Origin: an uncultured bacterium
GTDB lineage: Bacteria; Patescibacteriota; Minisyncoccia; Phycocordibacterales; UBA918
Reading direction: 5' to 3'
Assembly: GCA_913050645.1 (NCBI GenBank)
Contig: CAJXAG010000001.1
Coordinates: 1-45,983 of the forward strand
Length of the DNA: 45,983 bases
The notes under the pieces were generated by a model. That model saw nothing but the letters and a program-made list of their open reading frames with translations. It was not told the origin of the DNA and ran no database searches. A program made the position numbers and the translations under genes. Positions within the stretch are counted from its first letter, which is position 1; each line of letters begins with the position of its first letter. Below, piece after piece: positions 34,130 to 41,909 of the stretch.

Positions 34130-37100
34130 TTAATATTCTTCTCGTTTAAGATCAACATCCAGCGACAGACCACGAAGCTGATTTACAAGCACGTTAAACG
34201 CTGCTGGTGTATGCGGGTGGCTGATTCGTTCACCACGTACAATCGCGTCAAATGCTGCAGATCGACCAACGATATCGTCAGACTTGATAGTGAGCATTTC
34301 TCGTAGCGTATATGCCGCGCCGTATCCAAGAAGTGCCCACACTTCCATTTCTCCGAATCGCTGTCCACCAATCTGTGCCTTACCACCAAGCGGCTGCTGT
34401 GTAATAAGACTGTATGGACCAATAGATCGCATGTGGATCTTGTCCTCCACCATGTGGTGCAGTTTCAAGATGTACATGAGACCAACGGCTGTTCGTTGTT
34501 CAAACGCTTCACCCGTTCGTCCGTCGCGTAGTTGTAGCTTTCCGTCTTCTGGAATGTCTGCTTCTTTCAATTCTGCTTTAATCTCTTCTTCAGTTGCTGA
34601 AGCAAATGGAGGCACGATCGCTTGATAGCCAAGTGTGTGTGCGGCCATACCTAAGTGCAACTCAAGAATCTGTCCAAGGTTCATACGTGACGGCACACCA
34701 AGTGGCGTCAAAATGATGTCCACTGGAGTTCCGTCTTCTGTATACGGCATGTCTTCTTCAGGAAGAATTCGTGAGATCACACCCTTGTTACCGTGACGTC
34801 CCGCAAGCTTGTCACCTACTGATACGTTTCGTACCTGGGCTACTGTGATAAGAATCTTCTTGATTACACCGCTGTCGAGATTATCTCCATTTTCACGTGA
34901 GAAGATTTTCACACCGATAACTCGTCCACGCTTTCCAGCCTCAAGTCGCAGTGACGTATCTTTTACGTCCTTTGCCTTTTCACCAAAGATAGAACGAAGC
35001 AGTCGCTCTTCAGGTGTAAGTTGTGCTTCACCCTTGGGTGTTACTTTACCAACCAGAATATCTCCGGGTCGCACTTCAGCACCAACACGGATGATTCCGT
35101 TTTCATCAAGGTTTCGCAGCTTCAGCTCTGAAACGTTCGGGATGTCTGGAGTTGTTACTTCAGGTCCAAGCTTCGTGTCTCGTACAGATACATCAAGCTC
35201 ATCAAGGTGAATGGTTGCAAACTTACTCTTCTTCACTAGTCGCTCAGAAATAATAATCGCATCCTCGTAGTTCGCGCCGCTCCAACTCATAAATGCTACC
35301 ATTGCGTTTTGCCCTACTGCGATTTGTCCTTGGTCAGTTGAAGTTGTGTCAGCAAGCAAGTCCCCGCGCTTTACCTTGTCGCCAACTGTCACTGCTGGCC
35401 GGTGGTAGAATGCTGAAAAGTCGTTTGTTCGCTGGATAGTTGTCAGTGGATATTCATCCTTCTTACCATCCTTTTTCTTGATTACAATGATGTTTGCATC
35501 ACACTCAACTACTTCTCCAGCTTCAACTGCAGTAACAACACGACCCGTGTCGCGTGCGGCCATACCTTCGATACCTGTTCCCACGATCGGAGCTTCAGGA
35601 ATAACACACGGTGTAGCCTGCTTTTGCATGTTTGAACCCATAAGCGTTCGGTTCGCGTCATCATGGTTTAAGAATGGAATCATTGACGTCGCAACTGAGA
35701 ATCCTTGGTTTGTTGCAATATCCATGTAGTCAACTTCCTTCGGCGCAACCACTCGTGGCTCACCATTTCGTCGCACTTCCACGAAGTCAGCTTTGATTTT
35801 TCCGTTGTCAGCAACTTCTACCGCTGCATGTGCAATCGCAAAATTTTCTTCTTCATGTGCATTGAGGTATACGATCTCACCGGTAAGTGTTCCTTTTTCT
35901 ACCTTTACGTATGGCGTTTCGATGATACCAAACCGGTTCACACGCGCATACATAGACAGACGAAGAATCAAACCAATATTCGGTCCTTCTGGAGTATGAA
36001 TCGGACACAGTCGTCCATAGTGAGATGTATGTACGTCACGCACTTCAAAACCAGCACGTTCACGTGTAAGTCCTCCAGGACCAAGCGCTGAGAGTGTTCG
36101 GAGTCCTTCAAGCTCTCCAAGAATGTTCTGCTGTGGCATGAACTGTGAAAGCTGGTTGGTAGTGAAAAATTCTTTAATCGCCGCCTGAAGTGGTCGTGGA
36201 TTAAGAATTTGCATTGGGAGTGAGGTTTCAGCTTCAATAGTCGACATTCGATCTTGAATGTTTCGCTTCATGCGGGTCATACCCACACGTACACGCTGGA
36301 TACACATTTCGCCGAAGTATCGCACACGTCGGAACCCGAGGTGGTCAATATCGTCCGGAAGTGCTCCTGGTTCGTGATTCTTCTCGATGATTGTCTTTAG
36401 AATAAGACGGACATCTTCAAGTGATACCGTTCGCTCGTCGGTTGCTTTCTTGTCGATTGGTCGGTCAAATCGCTGATTGAAGTGGTGTCGTCCAATTTCT
36501 GAAAGGTCGTATCGTTCAGGCGCAAAGATAGAGTTCACAAACTCCTTTGCGTTGTCTACGGTTGCAAGATCACCATCACGAAGCCGTTTGTAGATTTCTA
36601 CATATGCGTCATCAGTGGTCTTCGCTGGGTCCTTGGCGATTGTTGCCTTCATGTACTCCTCCCCACGTTCAACGTCAGAGAAAAGCTTGATCATGTCTTC
36701 CTCTTTTTCAAGACCAAACACGCGAAGCAATGACGATACCGGCACTTTCTTCTTTCGATCAATCTTGATATAGATTACGCCATCTGCTTCAGACTCGATC
36801 TCCACCCATGCACCACGTGCAGGAATGATTTTTGCACCAAAACAAGTTTTTCCCTTAAGCTCCTGTGCAGTAAAGAAGATGCCGTAGCTTCGCGCGAGCT
36901 GTGGAACAATCACACGCTCAACACCGTTGATGATGAACGTTCCGTGTTCAGTCATTACAGGGATGTCCGCAAGGAAAATTTCCTGATCCTTATCAGAATC
37001 AAATGTCTTGTTTTTAAGTACTACCGTTGCCCGCAGTGGTGCATCGTACGTAAGTTTGTTTGCTTTTGCGTACTCAGGGGTACATTTTGGCTGACCCACT

Positions 37101-37327
37101 TCATACTTTTTAAACTTCATCTCAAACTTCTTTTCGGAGTAATCAGTGATTGGTGAAAATTCTTTGAAGATATCCTTCAAACCTTCTTCAACAAACCACT
37201 TGTACGATAGACGTTGTGGCTCAATCAAGTCGGGAAGATCCACCAGTGGATCTTTCGCCAGCTTGAATGTCTTCTGTGGCATAGCGCCCACTGAAGCGTA
37301 GTCTTCTGCTTTTGGATTTGTATACAT
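34130..37327 (-). CDS. rpoB: DNA-directed RNA polymerase subunit beta
   Basis: The beta subunit of RNA polymerase, 1065 residues, short relative to E. coli and lacking its large lineage insertions. Recognisable parts are the RPLQAAIKEFF...LSQFMPQQNILGEL rifampicin-region (the fork and Rif pocket), the LNGRRGERAG-equivalent TRERAGFEVRDVH, the GRHGNKGVIS catalytic region and a C-terminal clamp segment QRFGEMEVWALLGYGAAYTL. It precedes rpoC by 16 bases. No Shine-Dalgarno sequence is visible. Transcription appears to start about 320 bases upstream, leaving a long leader. Confidence 0.98.
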   Translation of the reverse strand: MYTNPKAEDYASVGAMPQKTFKLAKDPLVDLPDLIEPQRLSYKWFVEEGLKDIFKEFSPITDYSEKKFEMKFKKYEVGQPKCTPEYAKANKLTYDAPLRATVVLKNKTFDSDKDQEIFLADIPVMTEHGTFIINGVERVIVPQLARSYGIFFTAQELKGKTCFGAKIIPARGAWVEIESEADGVIYIKIDRKKKVPVSSLLRVFGLEKEEDMIKLFSDVERGEEYMKATIAKDPAKTTDDAYVEIYKRLRDGDLATVDNAKEFVNSIFAPERYDLSEIGRHHFNQRFDRPIDKKATDERTVSLEDVRLILKTIIEKNHEPGALPDDIDHLGFRRVRYFGEMCIQRVRVGMTRMKRNIQDRMSTIEAETSLPMQILNPRPLQAAIKEFFTTNQLSQFMPQQNILGELEGLRTLSALGPGGLTRERAGFEVRDVHTSHYGRLCPIHTPEGPNIGLILRLSMYARVNRFGIIETPYVKVEKGTLTGEIVYLNAHEEENFAIAHAAVEVADNGKIKADFVEVRRNGEPRVVAPKEVDYMDIATNQGFSVATSMIPFLNHDDANRTLMGSNMQKQATPCVIPEAPIVGTGIEGMAARDTGRVVTAVEAGEVVECDANIIVIKKKDGKKDEYPLTTIQRTNDFSAFYHRPAVTVGDKVKRGDLLADTTSTDQGQIAVGQNAMVAFMSWSGANYEDAIIISERLVKKSKFATIHLDELDVSVRDTKLGPEVTTPDIPNVSELKLRNLDENGIIRVGAEVRPGDILVGKVTPKGEAQLTPEERLLRSIFGEKAKDVKDTSLRLEAGKRGRVIGVKIFSRENGDNLDSGVIKKILITVAQVRNVSVGDKLAGRHGNKGVISRILPEEDMPYTEDGTPVDIILTPLGVPSRMNLGQILELHLGMAAHTLGYQAIVPPFASATEEEIKAELKEADIPEDGKLQLRDGRTGEAFEQRTAVGLMYILKLHHMVEDKIHMRSIGPYSLITQQPLGGKAQIGGQRFGEMEVWALLGYGAAYTLREMLTIKSDDIVGRSAAFDAIVRGERISHPHTPAAFNVLVNQLRGLSLDVDLKREEY

Positions 37328-37654
37328 ATATATGTAAACGAGTTAAATGATGTGCGCGATCAATACTCAACAAAAAATAAGCGCTTTAAAGCACCTAGAT
37401 TAGCCGTATTTATTTTTGCACGATTACTAATGACATCACTTGAAAAGTGTTGTTTTTTGTGGATGTGTAGATTGTAACTCCCACTACAATCTAATGTCTC
37501 CCGCCTTACAGGCGCAGTACACCTTTTGGTTATTTTAGTTCCCTTTGGTCACAAAAATATCGCAAAAGCTCTTTAAAAAACATCCCATGTTTTTTAAACC
37601 TCCGCTATTCTTAGTACCGTGACTCACTCGAATAGAAATGCGTTAGTGGCCGGA
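37328..37654 (-). other. Long rpoBC leader with several hairpins
   Basis: About 320 bases separate the predicted rpoB promoter from the start codon. On the minus strand the leader holds TTTAAAAAACAT/ATGTTTTTTAAA, CGCCT/AGGCG and AGATTGTA/TACAATCT hairpins and GCGCTT-type palindromes near the start. No ORF longer than a few codons is convincing. A regulatory leader is plausible (autoregulation or attenuation of rpoBC), but I cannot match it to a known family. Confidence 0.5.
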
Positions 37655-37682
37655 ATTATAGCGTATTTTAGATATTGTGCAA
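37655..37682 (-). promoter_or_regulatory. Predicted rpoBC promoter
   Basis: On the minus strand TTGCAC (37677-37682) and TATAAT (37655-37660) are spaced by 16 bases, matching the 16-base spacing of other predicted promoters here. Confidence 0.65.
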
Positions 37683-37818
37683 CCCCACACTAACTTTTCA
37701 CTTGCTCAGTATGAAATATTTTAAACCTCTAGTTCTGGCAGAGAGAGCTCGTATCAAAAGAGATTTTTAGCTGCAGCAAAGATAGTAAAACGTTGATGTA
37801 GCGGACAGGTCCTATTTC

Positions 37819-37846
37819 TTGACTTTTTTATCAAAAATGGTATATT
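37819..37846 (+). promoter_or_regulatory. Predicted promoter of the 37879 gene
   Basis: TTGACT at 37819-37824, 16-base spacer, TATATT at 37841-37846; ATG 33 bases later with AGGAG in between. Confidence 0.6.
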
Positions 37847-37878
37847 TGAATAAATTGAACTTTCAGGAGAATGTGAAA

Positions 37879-38189
37879 ATGTCACGTGTGAACGGAACCT
37901 TCCGTATTCTGGGTGAAGATGGATGCATCATACTTGTACCCTTCACAGGAATGCCACTGTTTCCTGCCGGGAGCAATTTTGGCTCTACTGGTATGAGCCG
38001 GACCGTGGTGAAATTGCTATCGAAGACGTCACAATAGCATATTATCACCACTTCGGTCCACTTGGACTAACAGTTTTCTGCACAAGTAAACTAGATATGG
38101 AGAATGTACAGCGTGAAATTTTTGAAGATATCGCAAACGCCGATCAGATGAAAGCAAAAGGCATCATCCACTTTGGAGGCACATGCTGA
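37879..38189 (+). pseudogene. Orphan gene split by a frameshift (cassette 4)
   Basis: An AGGAG ribosome binding site (37865-37869) precedes an ATG at 37879 that opens MSRVNGTFRILGEDGC and runs to a stop at 38037. A second frame open from 37923 continues WLYWYEPDRGEIAIEDVTIA to 38189 and ends 11 bases before a terminator. The promoter and ribosome binding site belong to the first frame and the terminator to the second, so one protein of about 103 residues was probably interrupted by an indel somewhere between 37923 and 37985. Sequencing error or programmed frameshifting are alternatives. No function recognised. Confidence 0.6.
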
Positions 38190-38200
38190 ACAAGACACTA

Positions 38201-38230
38201 AACCCCGCCAAACTGGCGGGGGTTCTTTTT
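38201..38230 (+). terminator. Intrinsic terminator
   Basis: AACCCCGCCA pairs with TGGCGGGGGTT (one extra G) around AAC, followed by CTTTTTT. Same AACCCCGC style as cassettes 2 and 3. Confidence 0.85.
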
Positions 38231-38279
38231 TATGCAGGTTTTGGTACGCTTAGCAGAGCAACCAAGAGCGGAGGTTAAT

Positions 38280-38483
38280 ATGTTTGACTCATCTGATGAA
38301 CAACCCTTTGCCGACGTACGTGAAGGTGAACGGGTTTGTGTTGAAAACCTGGTCGGCACACGGACAACTGGGACCATCGAACGTTTTTACAATGGTCCCG
38401 AGGGCGAACGTCGCGCGAGGGTAAAGACAGGAGAAAATGAGTACAAAGACTTTGGTGTTGGTCGCATCGTCGCACGATACTAA
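38280..38483 (+). CDS. Orphan small protein with KOW/SH3-like pattern (cassette 5)
   Basis: A 67-residue protein of unknown function. The ATG at 38280 is chosen over 38232 because a GGAGG ribosome binding site lies 6 bases upstream. The acidic first 17 residues are followed by EGERVCVENLVGTRTTGTIE and DFGVGRIVARY, a pattern of short strands typical of small SH3-like or KOW barrels, perhaps nucleic-acid binding. The terminator at 38491 is shared with trmD. Confidence 0.65.
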   Translation: MFDSSDEQPFADVREGERVCVENLVGTRTTGTIERFYNGPEGERRARVKTGENEYKDFGVGRIVARY

Positions 38484-38490
38484 ACACACT

Positions 38491-38516
38491 ACAGGGGACA
38501 TTGAATGTCCCCTGTT
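38491..38516. terminator. Bidirectional terminator, same stem as 9445-9469
   Basis: 11-bp stem ACAGGGGACAT/ATGTCCCCTGT with loop TGA between an orphan gene and trmD, ending TTTCTATTTTTT. The stem sequence equals that at 9445-9469. Confidence 0.88.
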
Positions 38517-38517
38517 T

Positions 38518-39195
38518 CTATTTTTTCTTAGCTCGGTATTTTTCGATCTCTTTATGGTGTCCTGATAGGAACACTTTAGGTACTTTGTATTTTTTATCTT
38601 TAAACTTTATTTCATCTGGTCGTGTATACATCTCCCCCGAGCTGACTCGTTCATCTTCAAGCGATTCAAATGTTCCGAGTACTCCAGGTACCTGTCGCGA
38701 AGTTGCATCGATAATCGATAGTGCTGGTAGTTCACCACCAGTCAGGACATAATCGCCTACGCTCACCTCCTCTGCGTTGAGTGCTTTTTTGACACGGTAA
38801 TCAATCCCTTCGTAGCGTCCTGAGATAAGTACGATGTGGTCGTACGTACGTGCGTACGTACGTGCAAGCTTGTTGGTAAATTCAGTTCCTCGTGGAGACA
38901 TAATCAACGTCTTCACCTTTCGTTTATTATGCTTGCGCCCCACTGCCTTTTGCCACGCCTTTAGAATTGGCCCCGCCGCCATCACCATACCTGGCCCACC
39001 TCCATACGGCTTATCATCCACTTTCTTGTGTTTATTGGTAGCAAAATCTCGTGGGTTATAGTAGCTGATGTCGATTTTCTTCCCGCGAACCTTTGCCCCT
39101 TTCCCCTTCTTTGTCTTCTGTGCACGACCCAAAACACTTGCGTCGGTGTACGCTTTGCAAACTTCTGGGAATAAAGTTATTACGTGAAAATGCAT
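38518..39195 (-). CDS. trmD: tRNA (guanine-N1)-methyltransferase TrmD
   Basis: TrmD methylates G37 of tRNAs to prevent frameshifting; it is a SPOUT (trefoil knot) enzyme. From the ATG at 39195 (MHFHVITLFPE) the protein has 225 residues, with KPYGGGPGMVM, MSPRGTEF, LISGRYEGIDYRV and VGDYVLTGGELPAL forming the SAM knot. An upstream ATG at 39240 would add fifteen polar residues. The loop before SGRYEG contains a tandem RTYARTYDH encoded by a CGTACG repeat that recurs in prmC. Usual neighbours rpsP and khpA lie nearby; rimM is absent from the window. Confidence 0.94.
   Translation of the reverse strand: MHFHVITLFPEVCKAYTDASVLGRAQKTKKGKGAKVRGKKIDISYYNPRDFATNKHKKVDDKPYGGGPGMVMAAGPILKAWQKAVGRKHNKRKVKTLIMSPRGTEFTNKLARTYARTYDHIVLISGRYEGIDYRVKKALNAEEVSVGDYVLTGGELPALSIIDATSRQVPGVLGTFESLEDERVSSGEMYTRPDEIKFKDKKYKVPKVFLSGHHKEIEKYRAKKK
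38837..38862. repeat. CGTACGTACG tandem palindrome inside trmD
   Basis: The minus-strand sequence codes RTYARTYDH and differs from 12101-12126 in prmC by one base out of 26. Confidence 0.85.
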
Positions 39196-39296
39196 CCCAT
39201 TAGTTTTGGTTGCTTTGTTTTTACTTTCTACCTTTTTCATAATTGTTTTCAATCCAGTGTCTCTGACATAGAGCAAGAAACTAACAGGACAAGTTT

Positions 39297-39728
39297 TTAT
39301 AGTTTGTCTTTATACTTTTCAATAAAAATCGGAAATTGGGAGTGCATTGGTTCAGGGAAATCTTCAATACGACACCACCGCAACTCTAAACACTTGTCAG
39401 GTTCTGTAATACGAACCTGCTCTGGATCAATCTGTACCAAATGATCAAACTGAATCCAGTGTGTCCTCTTCCCTTCATGCTCACGAAAAACCTCTCGTGT
39501 ACCAATAAACTCAATGTTGATCACATCTGACCCACACTCCTCTTTCACCTCTTTTCGAATCGTTTCTTCAATCGTATCACCAAACTCAATACCACCACTG
39601 CCAATTGGATCCCATCGATTATGTTCATCACGACACGTATCACTACGTAACCCAAGTAGATAGTTACCCTGTCCATCATGACACAGCGTCACTGCAGCGT
39701 TACCAATATGGTCAATTCCTTTCGTCAT
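39297..39728 (-). CDS. Nudix hydrolase
   Basis: A 143-residue Nudix-fold hydrolase, cleaving nucleoside diphosphates linked to another moiety. The Nudix box is GGIEFGDTIEETIRKEVKEE followed by CG, close to G-x5-E-x7-REUxEExGU but with Lys where Arg-Glu usually begins. RWDPIGSGG precedes it. The ATG at 39728 (MTKGIDHIGNAAV) is chosen; an upstream frame to 39830 passes through a 44-base palindrome. Substrate unknown; an ADP-ribose or oxidised-nucleotide pyrophosphatase is plausible. It lies between khpA and trmD, where rimM would be expected. Confidence 0.85.
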   Translation of the reverse strand: MTKGIDHIGNAAVTLCHDGQGNYLLGLRSDTCRDEHNRWDPIGSGGIEFGDTIEETIRKEVKEECGSDVINIEFIGTREVFREHEGKRTHWIQFDHLVQIDPEQVRITEPDKCLELRWCRIEDFPEPMHSQFPIFIEKYKDKL

Positions 39729-39770
39729 AGTAAAAAGCGTAGCATAGAAATAACTAAACCAGAACTCAGC

Positions 39771-39814
39771 AGCTCCCCAAAACCTTCCAATCGATTGGAA
39801 GGTTTTGGGGAGCT
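39771..39814. repeat. 44-base perfect palindrome upstream of the Nudix gene
   Basis: Arms 39771-39792 and 39793-39814 are exact reverse complements with no spacer. The centre (ACCTTCCAATCGATTGGAAG) is similar to the palindromes at 7485 and 8041. A degenerate relative (CCTTTCTTTCGAAAGACAGG) lies at about 39935-39955. Confidence 0.85.
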
Positions 39815-39968
39815 CTATGGAAAAGTGCAAACTGAGGAAAGTACCTTAAAAATTCCTCACGCACCCATCTCTGCTATTTTATCCTTAATAATAAAATAAC
39901 AATTACAAAACTCTGCAGTGTAGCGACTGCGGAACCTTTCTTTCGAAAGACAGGTTTTGAGAAGGTCT

Positions 39969-40010
39969 ATAGAAAAAACACAAACTAAAAAATGTTTGTG
40001 CTTTTTCTAT
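39969..40010 (-). terminator. Terminator downstream of khpA element F
   Basis: ATAGAAAAA-CACAAAC pairs with GTTTGTG-TTTTTCTAT around an A-rich loop, with one mismatch. On the minus strand it follows element F and ends in a T-run. Confidence 0.7.
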
Positions 40011-40018
40011 TTTGATAA

Positions 40019-40144
40019 TTTGAGAATTTAAAATTAAATGAAGTTCGAGGAAGACAAGAAAATTAATTCGAGACGTACTTAACGTACGATGAGAATTAAT
40101 TTATCGTAGTCTGACAAAGAAATTCGTTAATTTTATTTCTCAAA
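40019..40144 (-). ncRNA. Structured 3'-end element F (khpA)
   Basis: A 126-base element beginning 5 bases after the khpA stop. Outer helices 40019-40026/40137-40144 (8 bp) and 40029-40037/40127-40135 (9 bp). Inward on the minus strand: GAATTTC/GAACTTC with one T-C mismatch, loop TTTGTC/TCCTC, AGAC/GTCT, loop TAC/CTT, AAATTAATTC/GAATTAATTT, conserved TCA/CTC loop, apical CGTAC/GTACG with loop GTTAA. The inner GAATTTC/GAACTTC helix replaces GATCTAC/GTAGCTC of element B, a compensated change. Confidence 0.75.
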
Positions 40145-40148
40145 CGAT

Positions 40149-40508
40149 TTAAATTTTCAGGTCGTCGATGGCCTGATCGAGGTCCTTAGGCTCTGCTGAA
40201 ACTTCCGCCCCTGCGTTATCATCCATTGTCTCTTCTGTTGTATCTGCAGTCATAACGCGACCACCTTCTGGCTCGTTAATCTTCAGATTTACCCGTGCAT
40301 CGTGCTTCATACCCACTACGCGAAGAAGTGTACGAATAGCTTTTGCGGTGTTTCCACTTCGGCCAATAATCTTCCCCATGTCTTCTGCATGGACGTCGAG
40401 TGTCAGTAGGACACCCATTTCATCTACCGTACGGTCAATCTTTACACTGTCAGGATGATCTACGAGAGATTTTACTACTGTTTCTAGAAATTGCTGATCT
40501 TCATGCAT
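40149..40508 (-). CDS. khpA: KH-domain RNA-binding protein KhpA
   Basis: A 119-residue single KH-domain protein of the KhpA (formerly YlqC) family, a global RNA binder often encoded after rpsP. The signature MGKIIGRSGNTAKAIRTLL contains the GxxG loop (45-52 region). The C-terminal 30 residues form an acidic tail not needed for the fold. Its stop is followed by structured element F. It follows rpsP across a 134-base gap containing a terminator-like hairpin. As an RNA binder encoded beside one of these elements it is a candidate, but unproven, partner. Confidence 0.9.
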   Translation of the reverse strand: MHEDQQFLETVVKSLVDHPDSVKIDRTVDEMGVLLTLDVHAEDMGKIIGRSGNTAKAIRTLLRVVGMKHDARVNLKINEPEGGRVMTADTTEETMDDNAGAEVSAEPKDLDQAIDDLKI

Positions 40509-40592
40509 ATGCGTTTAATGTGAGAACTGTTAGTAAGTAACCTACGGACTTCCGTAGTACCACTTATATAGTAGCAAGGGGGCATAAAGCGT

Positions 40593-40628
40593 CAATAGCC
40601 CTACGTGCGAAAGCACGCAGGGCTATTG
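40593..40628. terminator. Hairpin after rpsP with GAAA tetraloop
   Basis: CAATAGCCCT/AGGGCTATTG and CGTGC/GCACG stems with one mismatch; the loop is GAAA on the plus strand and TTTC on the minus. It follows rpsP by 14 bases. T-runs are short, so it may attenuate rather than end transcription into khpA. Confidence 0.65.
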
Positions 40629-40642
40629 TATACAAACAAGAC

Positions 40643-41206
40643 TTACGCCTTATCCTTGTCCTCTTCAGAATCTTCTGAAGCCTCTTCCGCTGGAGTTTCT
40701 TCCGAAACTTCCTCTGCAGGGGCCTCAGCTTCTGCTGGAGCTTCAGCTTCCTTGCCTGCCTCAGAATCTGAAGATTCATCTTCAGATTGTGTGGTAGGTT
40801 CCGCTGCTTCTTCCGACGCAACTTCTTCAGAAGTTGTTTCGGATGAATCTGTAGACTCTACTGCTTCTGCTTCAGCCTTTGCAGCTTCTTCTGCCGCTGC
40901 TTTTTCTTCTGCTTCTTTTGCAAGCGCTTCTTCGTCTACAATAGGTGATTTCTTTGGAAGAGGATTAACCTTCTTCTTATCAATCACTTTTTGTCCGACG
41001 AGAATGTTGTGCACGGTATCTGAAGGCTGCACACCCTTTGAAAGCCAATCCTTAGCCGCATCCACATCAAGCTGAATGTGATCCATCTTTGGGTTGTATG
41101 AACCTAAGATAGCCACGTGCTTGTTGCTCTTTGGGCCAGTTCGCTTATCAGTCACCACAATGCGATAGCTAGGATCGTTTTTGCGGCCGACTCGTTGTAA
41201 TCTCAT
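40643..41206 (-). CDS. rpsP: Ribosomal protein S16 with long acidic tail
   Basis: Residues 1-80 are a normal S16 (MRLQRVGRKNDPSYRIVVTD, GSYNPK, DWLSKGVQPSDTV) of the 30S subunit. Residues about 90-187 form a low-complexity acidic extension of Glu, Ala, Ser and Thr, about as long as the core, with only a few Lys. The ATG at 41206 gives the canonical start; ATGs two and three codons upstream are alternatives. The acidic tail is probably disordered and might contact basic tails such as those of RpoD or the 4049 product (speculation). First gene of the rpsP-khpA pair. Confidence 0.92.
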   Translation of the reverse strand: MRLQRVGRKNDPSYRIVVTDKRTGPKSNKHVAILGSYNPKMDHIQLDVDAAKDWLSKGVQPSDTVHNILVGQKVIDKKKVNPLPKKSPIVDEEALAKEAEEKAAAEEAAKAEAEAVESTDSSETTSEEVASEEAAEPTTQSEDESSDSEAGKEAEAPAEAEAPAEEVSEETPAEEASEDSEEDKDKA

Positions 41207-41257
41207 CATTAACATACGCGCGCAAGAATACTATATATATGTAGATAAGGCAAGAAG

Positions 41258-41285
41258 AAACACCGCGAGGATCCTCGCGGTGTTT
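41258..41285 (-). terminator. 28-base palindromic terminator
   Basis: Perfect palindrome with arms 41258-41271/41272-41285 and A/T ends. It follows the 41292 gene. A close relative lies at 41860-41889. Confidence 0.85.
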
Positions 41286-41291
41286 TATAAA

Positions 41292-41642
41292 TCACGTTGC
41301 AACTAAAGCAGAACTCGGCATAGTATCACTGTAGCCGTATTTCCCTGCACCAAATTGTCCGGCATTAGGAGTATCTTTTGTCTCCAGGGCAAGTTGTTCA
41401 AGATCACTCGGCAAAATATCCTGCACAAGAACCACTTCATTCTTTTGCTCAACATATCCGGAACGAGGCGAAGTCGATAGCTCCCTAAGCACTTTTTCTT
41501 CAGCCTCTTTTTTATTCCAAGCTGAAACCAGCCGCACAAACTGATCCTGTTCAACCTTTTGAGCAACTGTTGTCCCTGTAAAACTTACGACACAAACAAA
41601 AGCATGTGGTTTAATCGGATCACCTTCAACCCATGGGCCCAT
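41292..41642 (-). CDS. Orphan hypothetical protein
   Basis: A 116-residue soluble protein. The first half has alternating strand and helix patterns (HAFVCVVSFTG, then QFVRLVSAWNKKEAEEKVLREL), the C-terminus is Gly/Ser-rich. No domain recognised. An AAAGGAAAG ribosome binding site precedes the ATG. Its terminator is nearly the same as that of the 41910 gene, and both proteins have a FxCVV strand near the N-terminus, so the two may be distant paralogs. Confidence 0.65.
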   Translation of the reverse strand: MGPWVEGDPIKPHAFVCVVSFTGTTVAQKVEQDQFVRLVSAWNKKEAEEKVLRELSTSPRSGYVEQKNEVVLVQDILPSDLEQLALETKDTPNAGQFGAGKYGYSDTMPSSALVAT

Positions 41643-41694
41643 TCTCTTTCCTTTCTTTGCTAGATCAAAACTAACCCAAACATACCACCACCTT

Positions 41695-41781
41695 TCATTT
41701 TTGCAAGAAGCAAGACACTAGCGTATTTTCTTCCTGTGAGGTCGAAAATACTGAGCGTTTCACCACAGAGAGTATTTCCAT
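41695..41781 (-). CDS. Possible 28-residue leader peptide
   Basis: An ATG at 41779-41781 preceded by AAAGGAGT opens a 28-codon frame (MEILSVVKRSVFSTSQ onward), ending with TGA overlapping an ATG. It lies between two hypothetical genes. The strong ribosome binding site is the only support. Confidence 0.3.
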   Translation of the reverse strand: MEILSVVKRSVFSTSQEENTLVSCFLQK

Positions 41782-41859
41782 TTTTATACTCCTTTCAGTC
41801 GTTAAAAATTAGGTCGCATAAGCGAAATATACTCGCTTTTTAAGCTCGTTATTTTCTTA

Positions 41860-41889
41860 AAAAACACCGCGAGATCTCGCGGTGTTTTT
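41860..41889 (-). terminator. 30-base palindromic terminator
   Basis: Perfect palindrome with 15-base arms and AAAAA/TTTTT ends, following the 41910 gene. CACCGCGAGA/TCTCGCGGTG core is shared with 41258-41285. Confidence 0.88.
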
Positions 41890-41909
41890 AACCTACACAT
41901 TCATTTGAG

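Noticed and set aside
37585..37620. A further family member in the rpoB leader (TCACGGTAC on the minus strand)
   Set aside because: Only the left half of the apical module is present; no matching GTACnG-CTC and no flanking helices.
39728..39830. N-terminal extension of the Nudix protein
   Set aside because: It would translate a 44-base palindrome and the sequence before MTKGIDHIG is not Nudix-like.
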